NCBI RefSeq assembly: GCF_004348985.1
Contig: NZ_SMKW01000034.1
Span: 1 to 64,000 of the forward strand
Reading direction: 5' to 3'
Length of the DNA stretch: 64,000 bases
DNA from: Saccharopolyspora elongata
GTDB taxonomy: Bacteria > Actinomycetota > Actinomycetes > Mycobacteriales > Pseudonocardiaceae
The position numbers were made by a program, and so were the translations under genes. Shown piece after piece: positions 56,591 to 64,000 of this stretch; the stretch's first letter is position 1, and each line of letters begins with the position of its first letter. The notes beneath the pieces are model-generated. The model had not been told where the DNA came from. It ran no database searches and saw only the letters and a list, made by a program, of their open reading frames with translations.

Positions 56591-57863
56591 CGGAATGTCC
56601 CTGTTGGACAGTCAGCCACGGTGCGGCGGCGGTGAGCAGGTAGCGCACGCCCAGCCCGATGGTCGGATCGGGAACCGGGGCGAACAGCGCCGAGTGGTTG
56701 CCTGGGATGTGCGGCGGAATGCCGTTTTCCAGCAACGCCTCCCGGTCGATGTCGCCGAACGCGGCGTGGTCGGTACCGCCGAACATCCAGTACACCGACG
56801 GCGCGTCGAGAGCGGCGCCGAAAGCACCGAAGTCCTCGCTACCGGTGACGGCCTGCGGCAGGGTGAACACCAGCTCCGCACCGAAGGTCTCGGTGAACGC
56901 GCGGAACACCGTCCCGGTCGCCGCCGGGTCGTTGACGGTCACCGGAAAGCTCTCGGTGATCGTCACTTCGGGATCCCGGTCGGCTCCGGACGCGACGGCT
57001 TCGCCGCGGATGATCCGTCGCACGGCCGCCAGCACCTGCTCGCGGATCGCGGCGGTCTCGCTGCGAACGCTGATGTGCAGCTCGGCGGTGGACGGGATGA
57101 TGTTCGCCTTGGTCCCGGCGTGGATCGCGCCCACGGTCACCACGGCCAGCCTGCCCGAGCCGATCTCCCGGGCCACCACCGTCTGCAGGCGCGTCACGAT
57201 CGCAGCCGCCATCACCACCGGATCCACCGTCGTCTCCGGCCTGGACCCGTGCCCGCCCCGGCCGAACAACCGGACCCGCAGAGTGTCGGCCGCGGCCATG
57301 ACCGGACCCGGCCGGGTTCCGACGGCTCCCACCGGTACTGGGCTGACGTGCTGACCCAGGCACACGTCGGCGCGCGGGAACCGCTCAGCGAACCCGTCCT
57401 CGATCATCGCCGCAGCACCACCGACCTCCTCCGCGGGCTGGAAGACCGCCACAACGGTGCCCCGCCAGGCGTCCCGGTTCTCGGCCAACAGCGCGGTGGC
57501 ACCCAGCAGGCACGTGACGTGCATGTCGTGGCCGCAGGCGTGCATCACGGGCACCTCGTTGCCCTCGGCGTCCACCGCGGTCCGGGTGGAGGCGTAGGAG
57601 AGGCCGGTCTCCTCCCGCACCGGCAGCGCGTCCATGTCGGCGCGCAGCAGCACCACCGGCCCCTCGCCGGAACTCAGCACGCCGACCACGCCGGTGCCGC
57701 CGACCCCCTCGGTGACCGCCCAGCCCTGCTCGCGCAGCCGGGAGGCGACGATCCGGGCCGTACGCACCTCCTGGAACGAGAGCTCCGGGTGGGCGTGCAG
57801 ATCCCGGTACAACTCGTGCAGCGCCGGCAGTTGGCCGTCCAGACCGGCGATCAGGGCAGTCAT
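56571..57863 (-). CDS. M20-family amidohydrolase
   Basis: Zinc peptidase-like hydrolase of 430 residues of the M20D type: LRADMDALPVREETGL, VMHACGHDMHVTCLLG, FQPAEEVGGAAAMI and HGSRPETTVDPV. Compared with the M20 at 35612 it carries a short extra loop before MHACGH (TRTAVDAEGNEVP). It likely cleaves an N-acyl amino acid. The start overlaps the MFS stop by one base (TGATG) and the end overlaps the amidohydrolase. Confidence 0.9.
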   Translation of the reverse strand: MTALIAGLDGQLPALHELYRDLHAHPELSFQEVRTARIVASRLREQGWAVTEGVGGTGVVGVLSSGEGPVVLLRADMDALPVREETGLSYASTRTAVDAEGNEVPVMHACGHDMHVTCLLGATALLAENRDAWRGTVVAVFQPAEEVGGAAAMIEDGFAERFPRADVCLGQHVSPVPVGAVGTRPGPVMAAADTLRVRLFGRGGHGSRPETTVDPVVMAAAIVTRLQTVVAREIGSGRLAVVTVGAIHAGTKANIIPSTAELHISVRSETAAIREQVLAAVRRIIRGEAVASGADRDPEVTITESFPVTVNDPAATGTVFRAFTETFGAELVFTLPQAVTGSEDFGAFGAALDAPSVYWMFGGTDHAAFGDIDREALLENGIPPHIPGNHSALFAPVPDPTIGLGVRYLLTAAAPWLTVQQGHSDVPGGN

Positions 57864-59224
57864 CAGGTCTCCGTTTCCGCTCGAACTGGTGGCAAGGGCG
57901 ATGTCTCGGACTCGCTGCGCGGGAACCGCACCAACAGCGTCAGCAGTACGGCGAGGGCGAGGGCTCCGGCCAACAGCAGGAAGGCCTGGTCGAGTGATCC
58001 GGTGCTCTCCTTGACTGCACCGACGAGAGTCGGGCCGACCAGACCGCCGAGCTGCCCAATACTGTTGATCATCGCGATACCGCCCGCCGCTGCCCGGCCG
58101 GTGAGCAGCCGTGCGGGCAGCTCCCAGAACACCGGCAGTAGACCGCTGGCCCCGAAGGAGGCCACCGCGACGGCGACCAAGCTGAGCCCGGGCGGGAGCA
58201 CCGCCGCAGCGGAGAGCCCGACGATGCCGATGAACAGGCCGATGAGCAGAAGACCGCGACTGTTCTCAGTGCGCCCCGCCTTGCGACCGAAGTACAGCAG
58301 GCCGATCGCGGCCACCAGGGTGGGGACCGTGATCAGCATGCTGAACGCGGTCGTGCTGAGCTGTCCGATCTGACCGACGAGCGGCGCAAGCCAGAAGCTC
58401 ACCCCGTTTGTCACGAGGTGGTAGCACAAGAAGATAATCGCCAGTAGCAGGACGCGTCGGTCCCGCAGGGCCTTCCCGAGAGAGAGCGGTTCCCGGCCCC
58501 GGACGGCCGCCGCTTCTGCCGCGATAGCGGCCTGGACGGCCTGCGCGGTCTCGGCGTCGAGCCACTTGGCCTCGCCCGGATGGTTGGGCAACCACTTGGC
58601 CGCCCACAGCCCGACGAGGACGGCGGGCAGTCCTTCCACGAGGAAGAGCCACTGCCAGCCGTGCAGCCCGCCCGTCCCGGCGAGCCCCAGCAGGAGGCCG
58701 GCCAGCGGCCCACCCAGCACCCCGGCGATCAGCGGCCCGGCGAACAGCAGTGCGGTGGCCCTCGCTCGCTGCCGTTCGGGGAACCACTGCGTGATCAGGA
58801 ACAGGACGCCTGGGAAGAAGCCCGCCTCGGCGATGCCCAGCAGCACGCGGAAGACGATCAGCGAGGTGGCGTCCCAGGACAGCGCGGAGAGCATGCTCAC
58901 CGCGCCCCAGGTGATCATGATCCGCCCGAGCCACTTGCGCGCTCCGACGCGGTAGAGGATTAGGTTGCTCGGCACCTCCAGGAGCGCGTAGCCGAGGAAG
59001 AAGGCTCCTGCCGCAGCACCGAACACGGTCGCGCTCAATTCGAGCGTGCGCGAGATCGAGGGTTCGGCGTAGCTCAGGTTCAGCCGGTCCAGGTACGAAA
59101 TGACGTACATCAGGACCAGCACCGGTATCAGCCGCCGCCTGGCCAGCGCGACACCCCTGTCGACCAGGGACTGGTCCAGGGGTGCCGGCCGGGCCGGCTC
59201 TGGGACGGAAGCGGAGCTCATGTC
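57863..59224 (-). CDS. MFS transporter, anion:cation symporter type
   Basis: Membrane protein of 453 residues with 12 helices. MYVISYLDRLNLSYAEPSIS is the ACS-family start, followed by FRVLLGIAEAGFFPGVLFLITQWFPERQRARA and the central loop with KWLPNHPGEAKWL. Relatives import hexuronates, tartrate, phthalate and other organic anions. Coupled to the M20 gene downstream and 16 bases from the aldolase gene upstream. It is the uptake step of this operon. Confidence 0.88.
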   Translation of the reverse strand, partial: DMSSASVPEPARPAPLDQSLVDRGVALARRRLIPVLVLMYVISYLDRLNLSYAEPSISRTLELSATVFGAAAGAFFLGYALLEVPSNLILYRVGARKWLGRIMITWGAVSMLSALSWDATSLIVFRVLLGIAEAGFFPGVLFLITQWFPERQRARATALLFAGPLIAGVLGGPLAGLLLGLAGTGGLHGWQWLFLVEGLPAVLVGLWAAKWLPNHPGEAKWLDAETAQAVQAAIAAEAAAVRGREPLSLGKALRDRRVLLLAIIFLCYHLVTNGVSFWLAPLVGQIGQLSTTAFSMLITVPTLVAAIGLLYFGRKAGRTENSRGLLLIGLFIGIVGLSAAAVLPPGLSLVAVAVASFGASGLLPVFWELPARLLTGRAAAGGIAMINSIGQLGGLVGPTLVGAVKESTGSLDQAFLLLAGALALAVLLTLLVRFPRSESETSPLPPVRAETET

Positions 59225-59240
59225 GTCCTCCCCGAGCCGC

Positions 59241-60047
59241 TCAGTCGAACAGGTCCGGTTGCTCCTCGGTGATGCGGTCCCACATGGGCCGGAACTGGAA
59301 CCACCCCGACAACGGGCTGCCGATCTGCTCACGCACCTGGAGGGCGGTCTCGCGGTCGATCTCGTGCGGATGCCCGGCCGCCATGGCCAGCAGCTGCGCC
59401 TGGCAGGAACGTTCCATGGTGACGAACCACCAGGCGGCCTCCGCCACGGTCTGGCCGACCGTCAGCAGGCCGTGGTTGGCCAGGACGACCGCTTTGTGGC
59501 CGCCGAGCGCGACACCGATCCGCCTACCCTCCTCCGTGTCGTTGACCACCCCGCGAAAGTCCTCGTACAGGCCGTGGTCCTCGAAGAACGCGCAGGCGTC
59601 CTGGGTGATCGGGGACAGATGCCGGCGCAGGGTGGCGAACGCCTTGCCGTGCAAGGAATGCGCATGAGCCGCCGCGACGGCATCCGGTCGGGCCTTGTGC
59701 ACTTCGGAGTGGATGCAGAACGCCGCGCGGTTCACCGGTCGGCGGCCCTCCACCACATTGCCGGCGTGATCGACCAGGATCAGGTCGGAGACCTTGATCT
59801 GGCTGAAGCTCATCCCGAAGGGATTGACCCAGAACCACTCGGGGTTCTCCGGGTCGCGAGCCGTGATGTGCCCGGCCACCCCTTCCGAGAAGCCGAGCTT
59901 GCCGAACAGCCGGAAGGCAGCGGCCAGTTCCTGCTTGCGGTGCAGCCGCTCCTCCTCCACCGAGTCGAAGGCGGGAGGGAGCATCGCCTGGAATCCGGGC
60001 GGGGTCGGTCCAAGTCCGATGTGCACGTCGGCAGCGGTCGTCTCCAT
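59241..60047 (-). CDS. Class II aldolase/adducin-family protein
   Basis: Protein of 268 residues. Metal-ligand histidines lie in the family motifs EGVAGHITARDPE, AAAHAHSLHGKAF and LANHGLLTVG; FWVNPFGMSFSQIKVSDLILVD is also typical. The group includes fuculose-phosphate aldolase-like enzymes and decarboxylases of hydroxy-keto acids. First gene of the operon that ends with the hydroxy-acid oxidase, divergent from the TetR gene. Confidence 0.85.
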   Translation of the reverse strand: METTAADVHIGLGPTPPGFQAMLPPAFDSVEEERLHRKQELAAAFRLFGKLGFSEGVAGHITARDPENPEWFWVNPFGMSFSQIKVSDLILVDHAGNVVEGRRPVNRAAFCIHSEVHKARPDAVAAAHAHSLHGKAFATLRRHLSPITQDACAFFEDHGLYEDFRGVVNDTEEGRRIGVALGGHKAVVLANHGLLTVGQTVAEAAWWFVTMERSCQAQLLAMAAGHPHEIDRETALQVREQIGSPLSGWFQFRPMWDRITEEQPDLFD

Positions 60048-60101
60048 CAGAACTCCTTGAGGATCAACGAAACGAGTACGCAGTCGTAGCTCATGCAGAG
60101 T

Positions 60102-60131
60102 CGTATTTCATACAGAGCCGTATGTCATACG
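60102..60131. promoter_or_regulatory. TetR operators in the aldolase/TetR divergent promoter
   Basis: CGTATGTCATACG (60119-60131) is a perfect palindrome around a central T, and CGTATTTCATACA (60102-60114) is a near copy 17 bases away. A third weaker CGTAGCTCATGC lies further towards the aldolase. Typical paired TetR binding sites. Confidence 0.7.
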
Positions 60132-60186
60132 ATGCTGTATCGTGAAGGGCGTCACGTCCGGATGTCAATGCCCGTGGAGGAATGCG

Positions 60187-60816
60187 TTGCCGAAGGGACA
60201 GACCAAACGCCGCCCGAAGACCACCGAGCGCCTGCTCGATGCGGCGCTCGAGACGTTCGCCGACCGCGGCTTCTACGGCGCCTCGATCGAGGAGATCTGC
60301 GACCGGGCGGACCTCACCCGCGGCGCGTTCTACTACAACTACCGCACGAAGGAAGACCTGTTCTTCGCGTTGTTCGACCTGCACGCCCAACGGGTCATCG
60401 ACCGGCTCACCCAGGCGATCGAAGAGATGCGGGACGCGCCGGACCCGCTGGGCACGCTGATCGCGCGCACCAACGCGGTCGACGACAGCGAACGTCGCTG
60501 GTACCTGCTGTCGACGGAGTTCACGCTCCACGCCATCCGCAACCCCGAGACGGCACGCGCTCTGGCCGAGCACGACCGCCGCCTGCGCGACGAGATCGTG
60601 CGACTGCTGGGCACGCTGTTCGACCGCCTGGGCCGACAAGCCGCCGTCGACCTGGACTCGCTTGCCCGGTTCATCACCGCCCTGCACGAAGGCTCCCTGG
60701 CGCAAAGCCTCGTCGAGCCGGACCAACTGGCCCCGGACGAGCTGGCGACGGCCTATCTGCCGCCACTCATCAAGGCCATCTCCCGAAGCCGAGCCAAGCG
60801 GAAAACCAGCCCCTGA
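60187..60816 (+). CDS. TetR-family transcriptional regulator
   Basis: Repressor of 209 residues. The N-terminal HTH is LLDAALETFADRGFYGASIEEICDRADLTRGAFYYNYRTKEDLF; the rest is an alpha-helical ligand domain. I chose the TTG at 60187 because GGAGG sits six bases before it and family sequence begins there; the GTG at 60142 would add 15 unlikely residues almost touching the operator. It presumably represses the divergent aldolase-MFS-hydrolase operon and itself. Ligand unknown. Confidence 0.88.
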   Translation: MPKGQTKRRPKTTERLLDAALETFADRGFYGASIEEICDRADLTRGAFYYNYRTKEDLFFALFDLHAQRVIDRLTQAIEEMRDAPDPLGTLIARTNAVDDSERRWYLLSTEFTLHAIRNPETARALAEHDRRLRDEIVRLLGTLFDRLGRQAAVDLDSLARFITALHEGSLAQSLVEPDQLAPDELATAYLPPLIKAISRSRAKRKTSP

Positions 60817-60831
60817 CCCGAGTTCCGCACG

Positions 60832-61002
60832 ATGCGGCGTTCGCAACCGGCAAGAGTGTCCGGCCGGGTCGCCCTGGTCGACCTCGAAGGCGGCCGCGAG
60901 GAATTCGTCCCCGGCCAGGTCTTCTTCGTGCCCGAAAACTTCCGCGGCACCTGGCTCACCCTGGAACCTTCGAAGAAGTTCTTCTTCGCATTCTCCCGTT
61001 GA
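60832..61002 (+). pseudogene. C-terminal half of a cupin (DUF861/EutQ-like)
   Basis: 56 codons giving RVALVDLEGGREEFVPGQVF, then FVPENFRGTWLTLEPSKKFFFAFSR: the second cupin motif and C-terminus of the DUF861-type cupins. The N-terminal metal-binding half is missing. It follows the TetR gene by 15 bases. Probably a remnant. Confidence 0.65.
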
Positions 61003-61051
61003 TCCGCACCGAGGTCAGCGGCATGAGCCGGGGCGATCAACACGCTTGGCG

Positions 61052-62188
61052 CTACGGCGCCTCGGTCGTCGCGAACTCCTCGCGGAGCGCCGCACCGTGC
61101 TGGTCGAGCGCGGGTACGGATGCGGACTCGAGTGACCAGGTCGAGTGCTGCGTCGGGGGCGCCGTCACAGAAACGGTGCCGGCAGGCGTGTCCACCCCGA
61201 GCCGGCTCAGCTGGGGGTGGGCAGCGAGCTCCGGAACCCCGTTGATCCGGGCGCACGGGATGTCGACCTGCACGAGCCGGGCGACGGCCTCGTCGGCGGT
61301 GAGCGGCGCGAGAAAACCTTCGACAAGACCGTCGATCTCGGCCCGGTGGGCGACCCGCTCGACGTTCGTGGCGTACCGCTCGTCGCCGGCGAGCTCTGGC
61401 CGGTCGAGCAGCCGCTCCGCGAACCGCCGCCACTGGACGTCGTTCTGGATGCCGACCAGCACCATCCCCTCGCCGGCGGTGGGATATGCCCCGTACGGGG
61501 CGATGACCGGGTGGTTGAGGCCCACCCGCGGCCAGATCGTGTGCTGGTGCTCCCAATGCAGCAATGGGACGGCCATCCACTCTGCCATCGCCGCGAACAT
61601 CGAGACGTCCACAACGCCGCCTGAACCCGTAGTCGCGCGCCTCAGCAGCGCCTCCACGATCCCGGCGTGGGCGGAGAGTCCCGCGGCGATGTCGCATGCG
61701 GACACCCCGACCCGGCCTGGCGCCTCGGGCGTGCCCGTGACCGATGCCAGCCCGGACTCCGCCTGGATCAGCAGGTCGTAGGCCTTCATCTGCGCATAGG
61801 GCCCGGTCCGGCCGTAGCCGGAGATGGTGCAGGCGACGAGCCGGGGATTCGCCTCCACCAATGATTCCGCTTCGAGACCGGCACGGGCCGCTGCACCGGG
61901 ACCGAGGTTCTGCACGAAAACATCAGCGCGGCTGATCATGGCTCGCAACAGGGCAGCGTCCTCTTCCCGGGTGAAGTCCAGGCAGATCGACTCCTTGCCG
62001 CGGTTGAGCCAGACGAAGTAGGCGCTCTCACCATGGACCGCACGGTCATATCCGCGGGCGAAATCTCCCGATGTGCGCTCGATCTTGATCACACGAGCGC
62101 CCGCGTCGGCAAGCCGGCACGTCGCCAACGGCGCGGCGACGGCCTGCTCCAGGCTGACGACGAGCATCCCTTCCAGAGGCTTGGTCAT
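61052..62188 (-). CDS. Family III CoA-transferase (CaiB/Frc type)
   Basis: Protein of 378 residues that moves CoA between carboxylic acids. The start is MTKPLEGMLVVSLEQAVAAP; ADAGARVIKIERTSGDFARGYD and the catalytic-Asp region AQMKAYDLLIQAESGLASVTG are conserved, as is GSGGVVDVSMFAAMAEWM. AGGAGAGG precedes the ATG. The frame is open upstream and joins a crotonase remnant without a stop, so a fusion product is also possible. It belongs with the MHS transporter gene on this strand. Confidence 0.88.
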   Translation of the reverse strand: MTKPLEGMLVVSLEQAVAAPLATCRLADAGARVIKIERTSGDFARGYDRAVHGESAYFVWLNRGKESICLDFTREEDAALLRAMISRADVFVQNLGPGAAARAGLEAESLVEANPRLVACTISGYGRTGPYAQMKAYDLLIQAESGLASVTGTPEAPGRVGVSACDIAAGLSAHAGIVEALLRRATTGSGGVVDVSMFAAMAEWMAVPLLHWEHQHTIWPRVGLNHPVIAPYGAYPTAGEGMVLVGIQNDVQWRRFAERLLDRPELAGDERYATNVERVAHRAEIDGLVEGFLAPLTADEAVARLVQVDIPCARINGVPELAAHPQLSRLGVDTPAGTVSVTAPPTQHSTWSLESASVPALDQHGAALREEFATTEAP

Positions 62189-62189
62189 C

Positions 62190-62707
62190 CGAGGGTGTCC
62201 TCTCCTGTTCTCGCACTGCTGGGGATCAGATCTGCGTGGCGGGCCATCGCCGACCGCCGACTCGCGCTCGATTCCCAACTCGGCTCCGTACCGAGTCAGC
62301 GCTTCCATCGTGTCGGCGGCGGCGAAGGTACCGACGAACTCACCTACGCCGACATCGATGCCCACGTTTGTGGTCGTGTTCTGCCACGTCTCGAAGAGTC
62401 GCTTCTGCGACGCCAGCACGGTTGTGGTGTGGCTCGTGACCTTCGCCAGGAAGGTTTCGAGTACCTCCTCCAACCCACTCGGCTCGACGAGCCGGTTGCA
62501 GAGACCGGCGAGCTGCGGTGCGGTGGCCGGGTAAAGATCACCGGTCAGGATCATCTCCTTCGCGTGGCCGAGACCCACGTACTGCTGCAGGAGGCCGGCG
62601 TCGATGACCGACGGGATGCCCAGCTTGATCTCCGGCAGGCCGAAGCTGGATCGCGTCGTCACCAGACGCACATCGCAGGCGACAGCCAGCTCCAGGGCCC
62701 GGATCAT
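62190..62707 (-). pseudogene. N-terminally truncated enoyl-CoA hydratase/isomerase
   Basis: ALELAVACDVRLVTTRSSFGLPEIKLGIPSV, then the helix GLGHAKEMILTGDLYPATAPQLAGL and the C-terminus FVGTFAAADTMEALTRYG match the last two thirds of crotonases. The first 100 residues, including the first oxyanion-hole strand, are missing. An ATG at 62707 overlaps the transporter stop (ATGA), so the fragment could still be translated, and no stop separates it from the CoA-transferase. Confidence 0.7.
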
Positions 62708-64000
62708 TCGTGCGGTGCGGGAGTCCGGTTCAGGAGGGCCAGGGAGCAGACCAGCGACAGCACGACGTAGCCGATCGTCAGCGCCACCACCGAAGTGATC
62801 GAGCCCGTCGTGGTGAGCAGGTACTGGCACAGGAACGGTGCGGTGCCCGCGAAGACCGTGGTGGACATCTGGTAGCAGACCGAGATGCCGGTGTAGCGGG
62901 TCCGGGCGGGAAAGGCGTTGGAGAGGATTCCGGCCAGGGTCGCGTAGAACATCGAGTGCGGGAAGGTCGCCAGCACCATGCCCACGATGGCCAGGGCGGT
63001 AGACCCCGTGCCGATCAAGTAGAACATCAGCGGCATCAGGAAGATCTCCGGCACCAGGATCCAGACGATCGCGTTCCGGGTGTCGAACCTGGTGGCCAGC
63101 ACCGCGCCGAAGGGCTGCGCCAGCACCTGCGCGATCAGCGCGATCATGATGACCATCAGGAAGGTGGACCGGGAGAAGCCGATGTCCTCGGTGGCCCAGG
63201 ACAGCGCGAAGGTCGTCTTGACGTACGAGGAAGCCATGCCGATCGCGCCGGCCAGGATGCCGAGCACGACGACCTTCGGCGTGGACCGGAGCACTTCCGC
63301 CAGCGGCAGCCGTACAACCGTGCTGGACCGGCGGAGGCTCTCCATCTCCGGCGACTCCTCCAGCCGGGTGCGGATCACGATGCCGACGATGACCAGCACC
63401 GCGGAGAACAGGAACGGGATCCGCCAGCCCCACGAGGTGAACTGCTCCTCGGGAAGCTGGGTGATGGCGATGAACGCCAGCGTGCCCAACAGGTTTCCGA
63501 CCGGCGAGCCCTGTTGGGCGAACGCGCCGAAGAGGATGCTCTTCTTCTTGGGCGCGTGTTCGGTGGCGATCAGCACCGCGCCGCCCCATTCGCCGCCGAT
63601 CGCGATGCCCTGCAGCATCCGCACGGTGACCAGCAGCAGCGGTGCGGCGATGCCGATCTGGCCGTAGGTCGGCAGCAGGCCGACCATGATGGTGGCGATC
63701 CCCATCATGGTCAGGGTGATCATCAGCATCTTCTTGCGGCCGAGCCGGTCGCCGAAGTGACCGAAGATGACGCCGCCGAGGGGGCGAGCGATGAATCCGA
63801 CCCAGATGGTGGCGAAGGCGACCAGCGTGCCGATGGCAGGCGACACCGTCGGGAAGAACAGCGCGCCCAGCACGAGCGCCGATGCGGTGCTGTAGATGTA
63901 GAAGTCGAAGATTTCGATGGTGGTTCCGACGAAGGCCGCGACTCCGGCCCGGCGGGCCATCCTGGATCGCGCGGCGGAGTCGATCGGAGCCGCGACGCCG
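62704..64000 (-). CDS. MHS-family MFS transporter, partial at the right edge
   Basis: At least 432 residues of a proton-coupled metabolite importer: GTTIEIFDFYIYSTASALVLG, FIARPLGGVIFGHFGDRLGRKKML and RMLQGIAIGGEWGGAVLIATEHAP are MHS signatures (ProP/ShiA/KgtP). An ATG at 63960 exists, but the frame stays open to the window edge (API DSAARSR precedes it), so the true start may lie beyond. It probably imports the acid that the CoA-transferase activates. Confidence 0.9.
   Translation of the reverse strand, partial: GVAAPIDSAARSRMARRAGVAAFVGTTIEIFDFYIYSTASALVLGALFFPTVSPAIGTLVAFATIWVGFIARPLGGVIFGHFGDRLGRKKMLMITLTMMGIATIMVGLLPTYGQIGIAAPLLLVTVRMLQGIAIGGEWGGAVLIATEHAPKKKSILFGAFAQQGSPVGNLLGTLAFIAITQLPEEQFTSWGWRIPFLFSAVLVIVGIVIRTRLEESPEMESLRRSSTVVRLPLAEVLRSTPKVVVLGILAGAIGMASSYVKTTFALSWATEDIGFSRSTFLMVIMIALIAQVLAQPFGAVLATRFDTRNAIVWILVPEIFLMPLMFYLIGTGSTALAIVGMVLATFPHSMFYATLAGILSNAFPARTRYTGISVCYQMSTTVFAGTAPFLCQYLLTTTGSITSVVALTIGYVVLSLVCSLALLNRTPAPHE

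Overview
The window is GC-rich DNA with dense overlapping ORFs, GTG/TTG starts and ATGA/GTGA gene overlaps. It has zf-HC2 anti-sigma/ECF sigma genes, a DUF485-plus-symporter pair and a single-chain acyl-CoA carboxylase. All of this points to a soil-type actinomycete, probably Pseudonocardiaceae (Saccharopolyspora/Amycolatopsis-like); that is inference, because no rRNA or ribosomal protein gene is present. No tRNA, CRISPR array or replication origin was seen.

Layout. (1) 0.3-4.8 kb: an XRE/MmyB-type regulator with oxidoreductases (aldo/keto reductase, cupin, zinc alcohol dehydrogenase) and two broken genes; a related GGGAGG element lies upstream of three of the genes. (2) 5.1-17.6 kb: an apparently complete indole-3-acetic acid (iac-type) degradation locus. 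One strand carries iacA, B, C, D, E, F; the other carries a PAS histidine kinase, iacG, an unknown 92-residue gene and iacH; converging on these are iacI, a LuxR-type response regulator and a DUF485/SSS symporter pair. Two promoter regions share an identical 16-mer and a third has a two-mismatch version, which suggests one two-component regulon. (3) 17.6-24.7 kb: scattered small genes (two small-molecule enzymes, GNAT, cupin, methyltransferase, secreted and anchored proteins) mixed with remnants of a LuxR regulator, CoA-transferase, IS66 transposase, integrase and isoprenylcysteine methyltransferase. (4) 24.7-33.1 kb: an MFS exporter, then hydrolase-type proteins without signal peptides: a double-LysM protein, a leishmanolysin-like zinc protease, a DRGH nuclease, a papain-like protease whose motifs are in permuted order, an alpha/beta hydrolase and a membrane protein, with an atypical LuxR response regulator among them.

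(5) 33.4-38.2 kb: a MarR/VOC divergent pair with two near-identical operators, a P-loop kinase-like protein, and an M20 amidohydrolase coupled to an MHS transporter. (6) 38.4-42.1 kb: ECF sigma and anti-sigma, divergent from a lipoprotein, catalase-like protein and cytochrome b561, which looks like an envelope redox-stress module. (7) 42.5-48.0 kb: a 1832-residue biotin-dependent acyl-CoA carboxylase. (8) 48.4-64.0 kb: acyl-CoA catabolism (AMP-ligase broken by a small inverted duplication, two acyl-CoA dehydrogenases, enoyl-reductase-like protein), then a class II aldolase/MFS/M20/amidohydrolase/hydroxy-acid oxidase operon facing a TetR gene with palindromic operators, then a CoA-transferase, a crotonase remnant and an MHS transporter that runs off the right edge.

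Overall this is an accessory catabolic region: several uptake-plus-degradation modules, each beside its own regulator, separated by many truncated genes and mobile-element scars.
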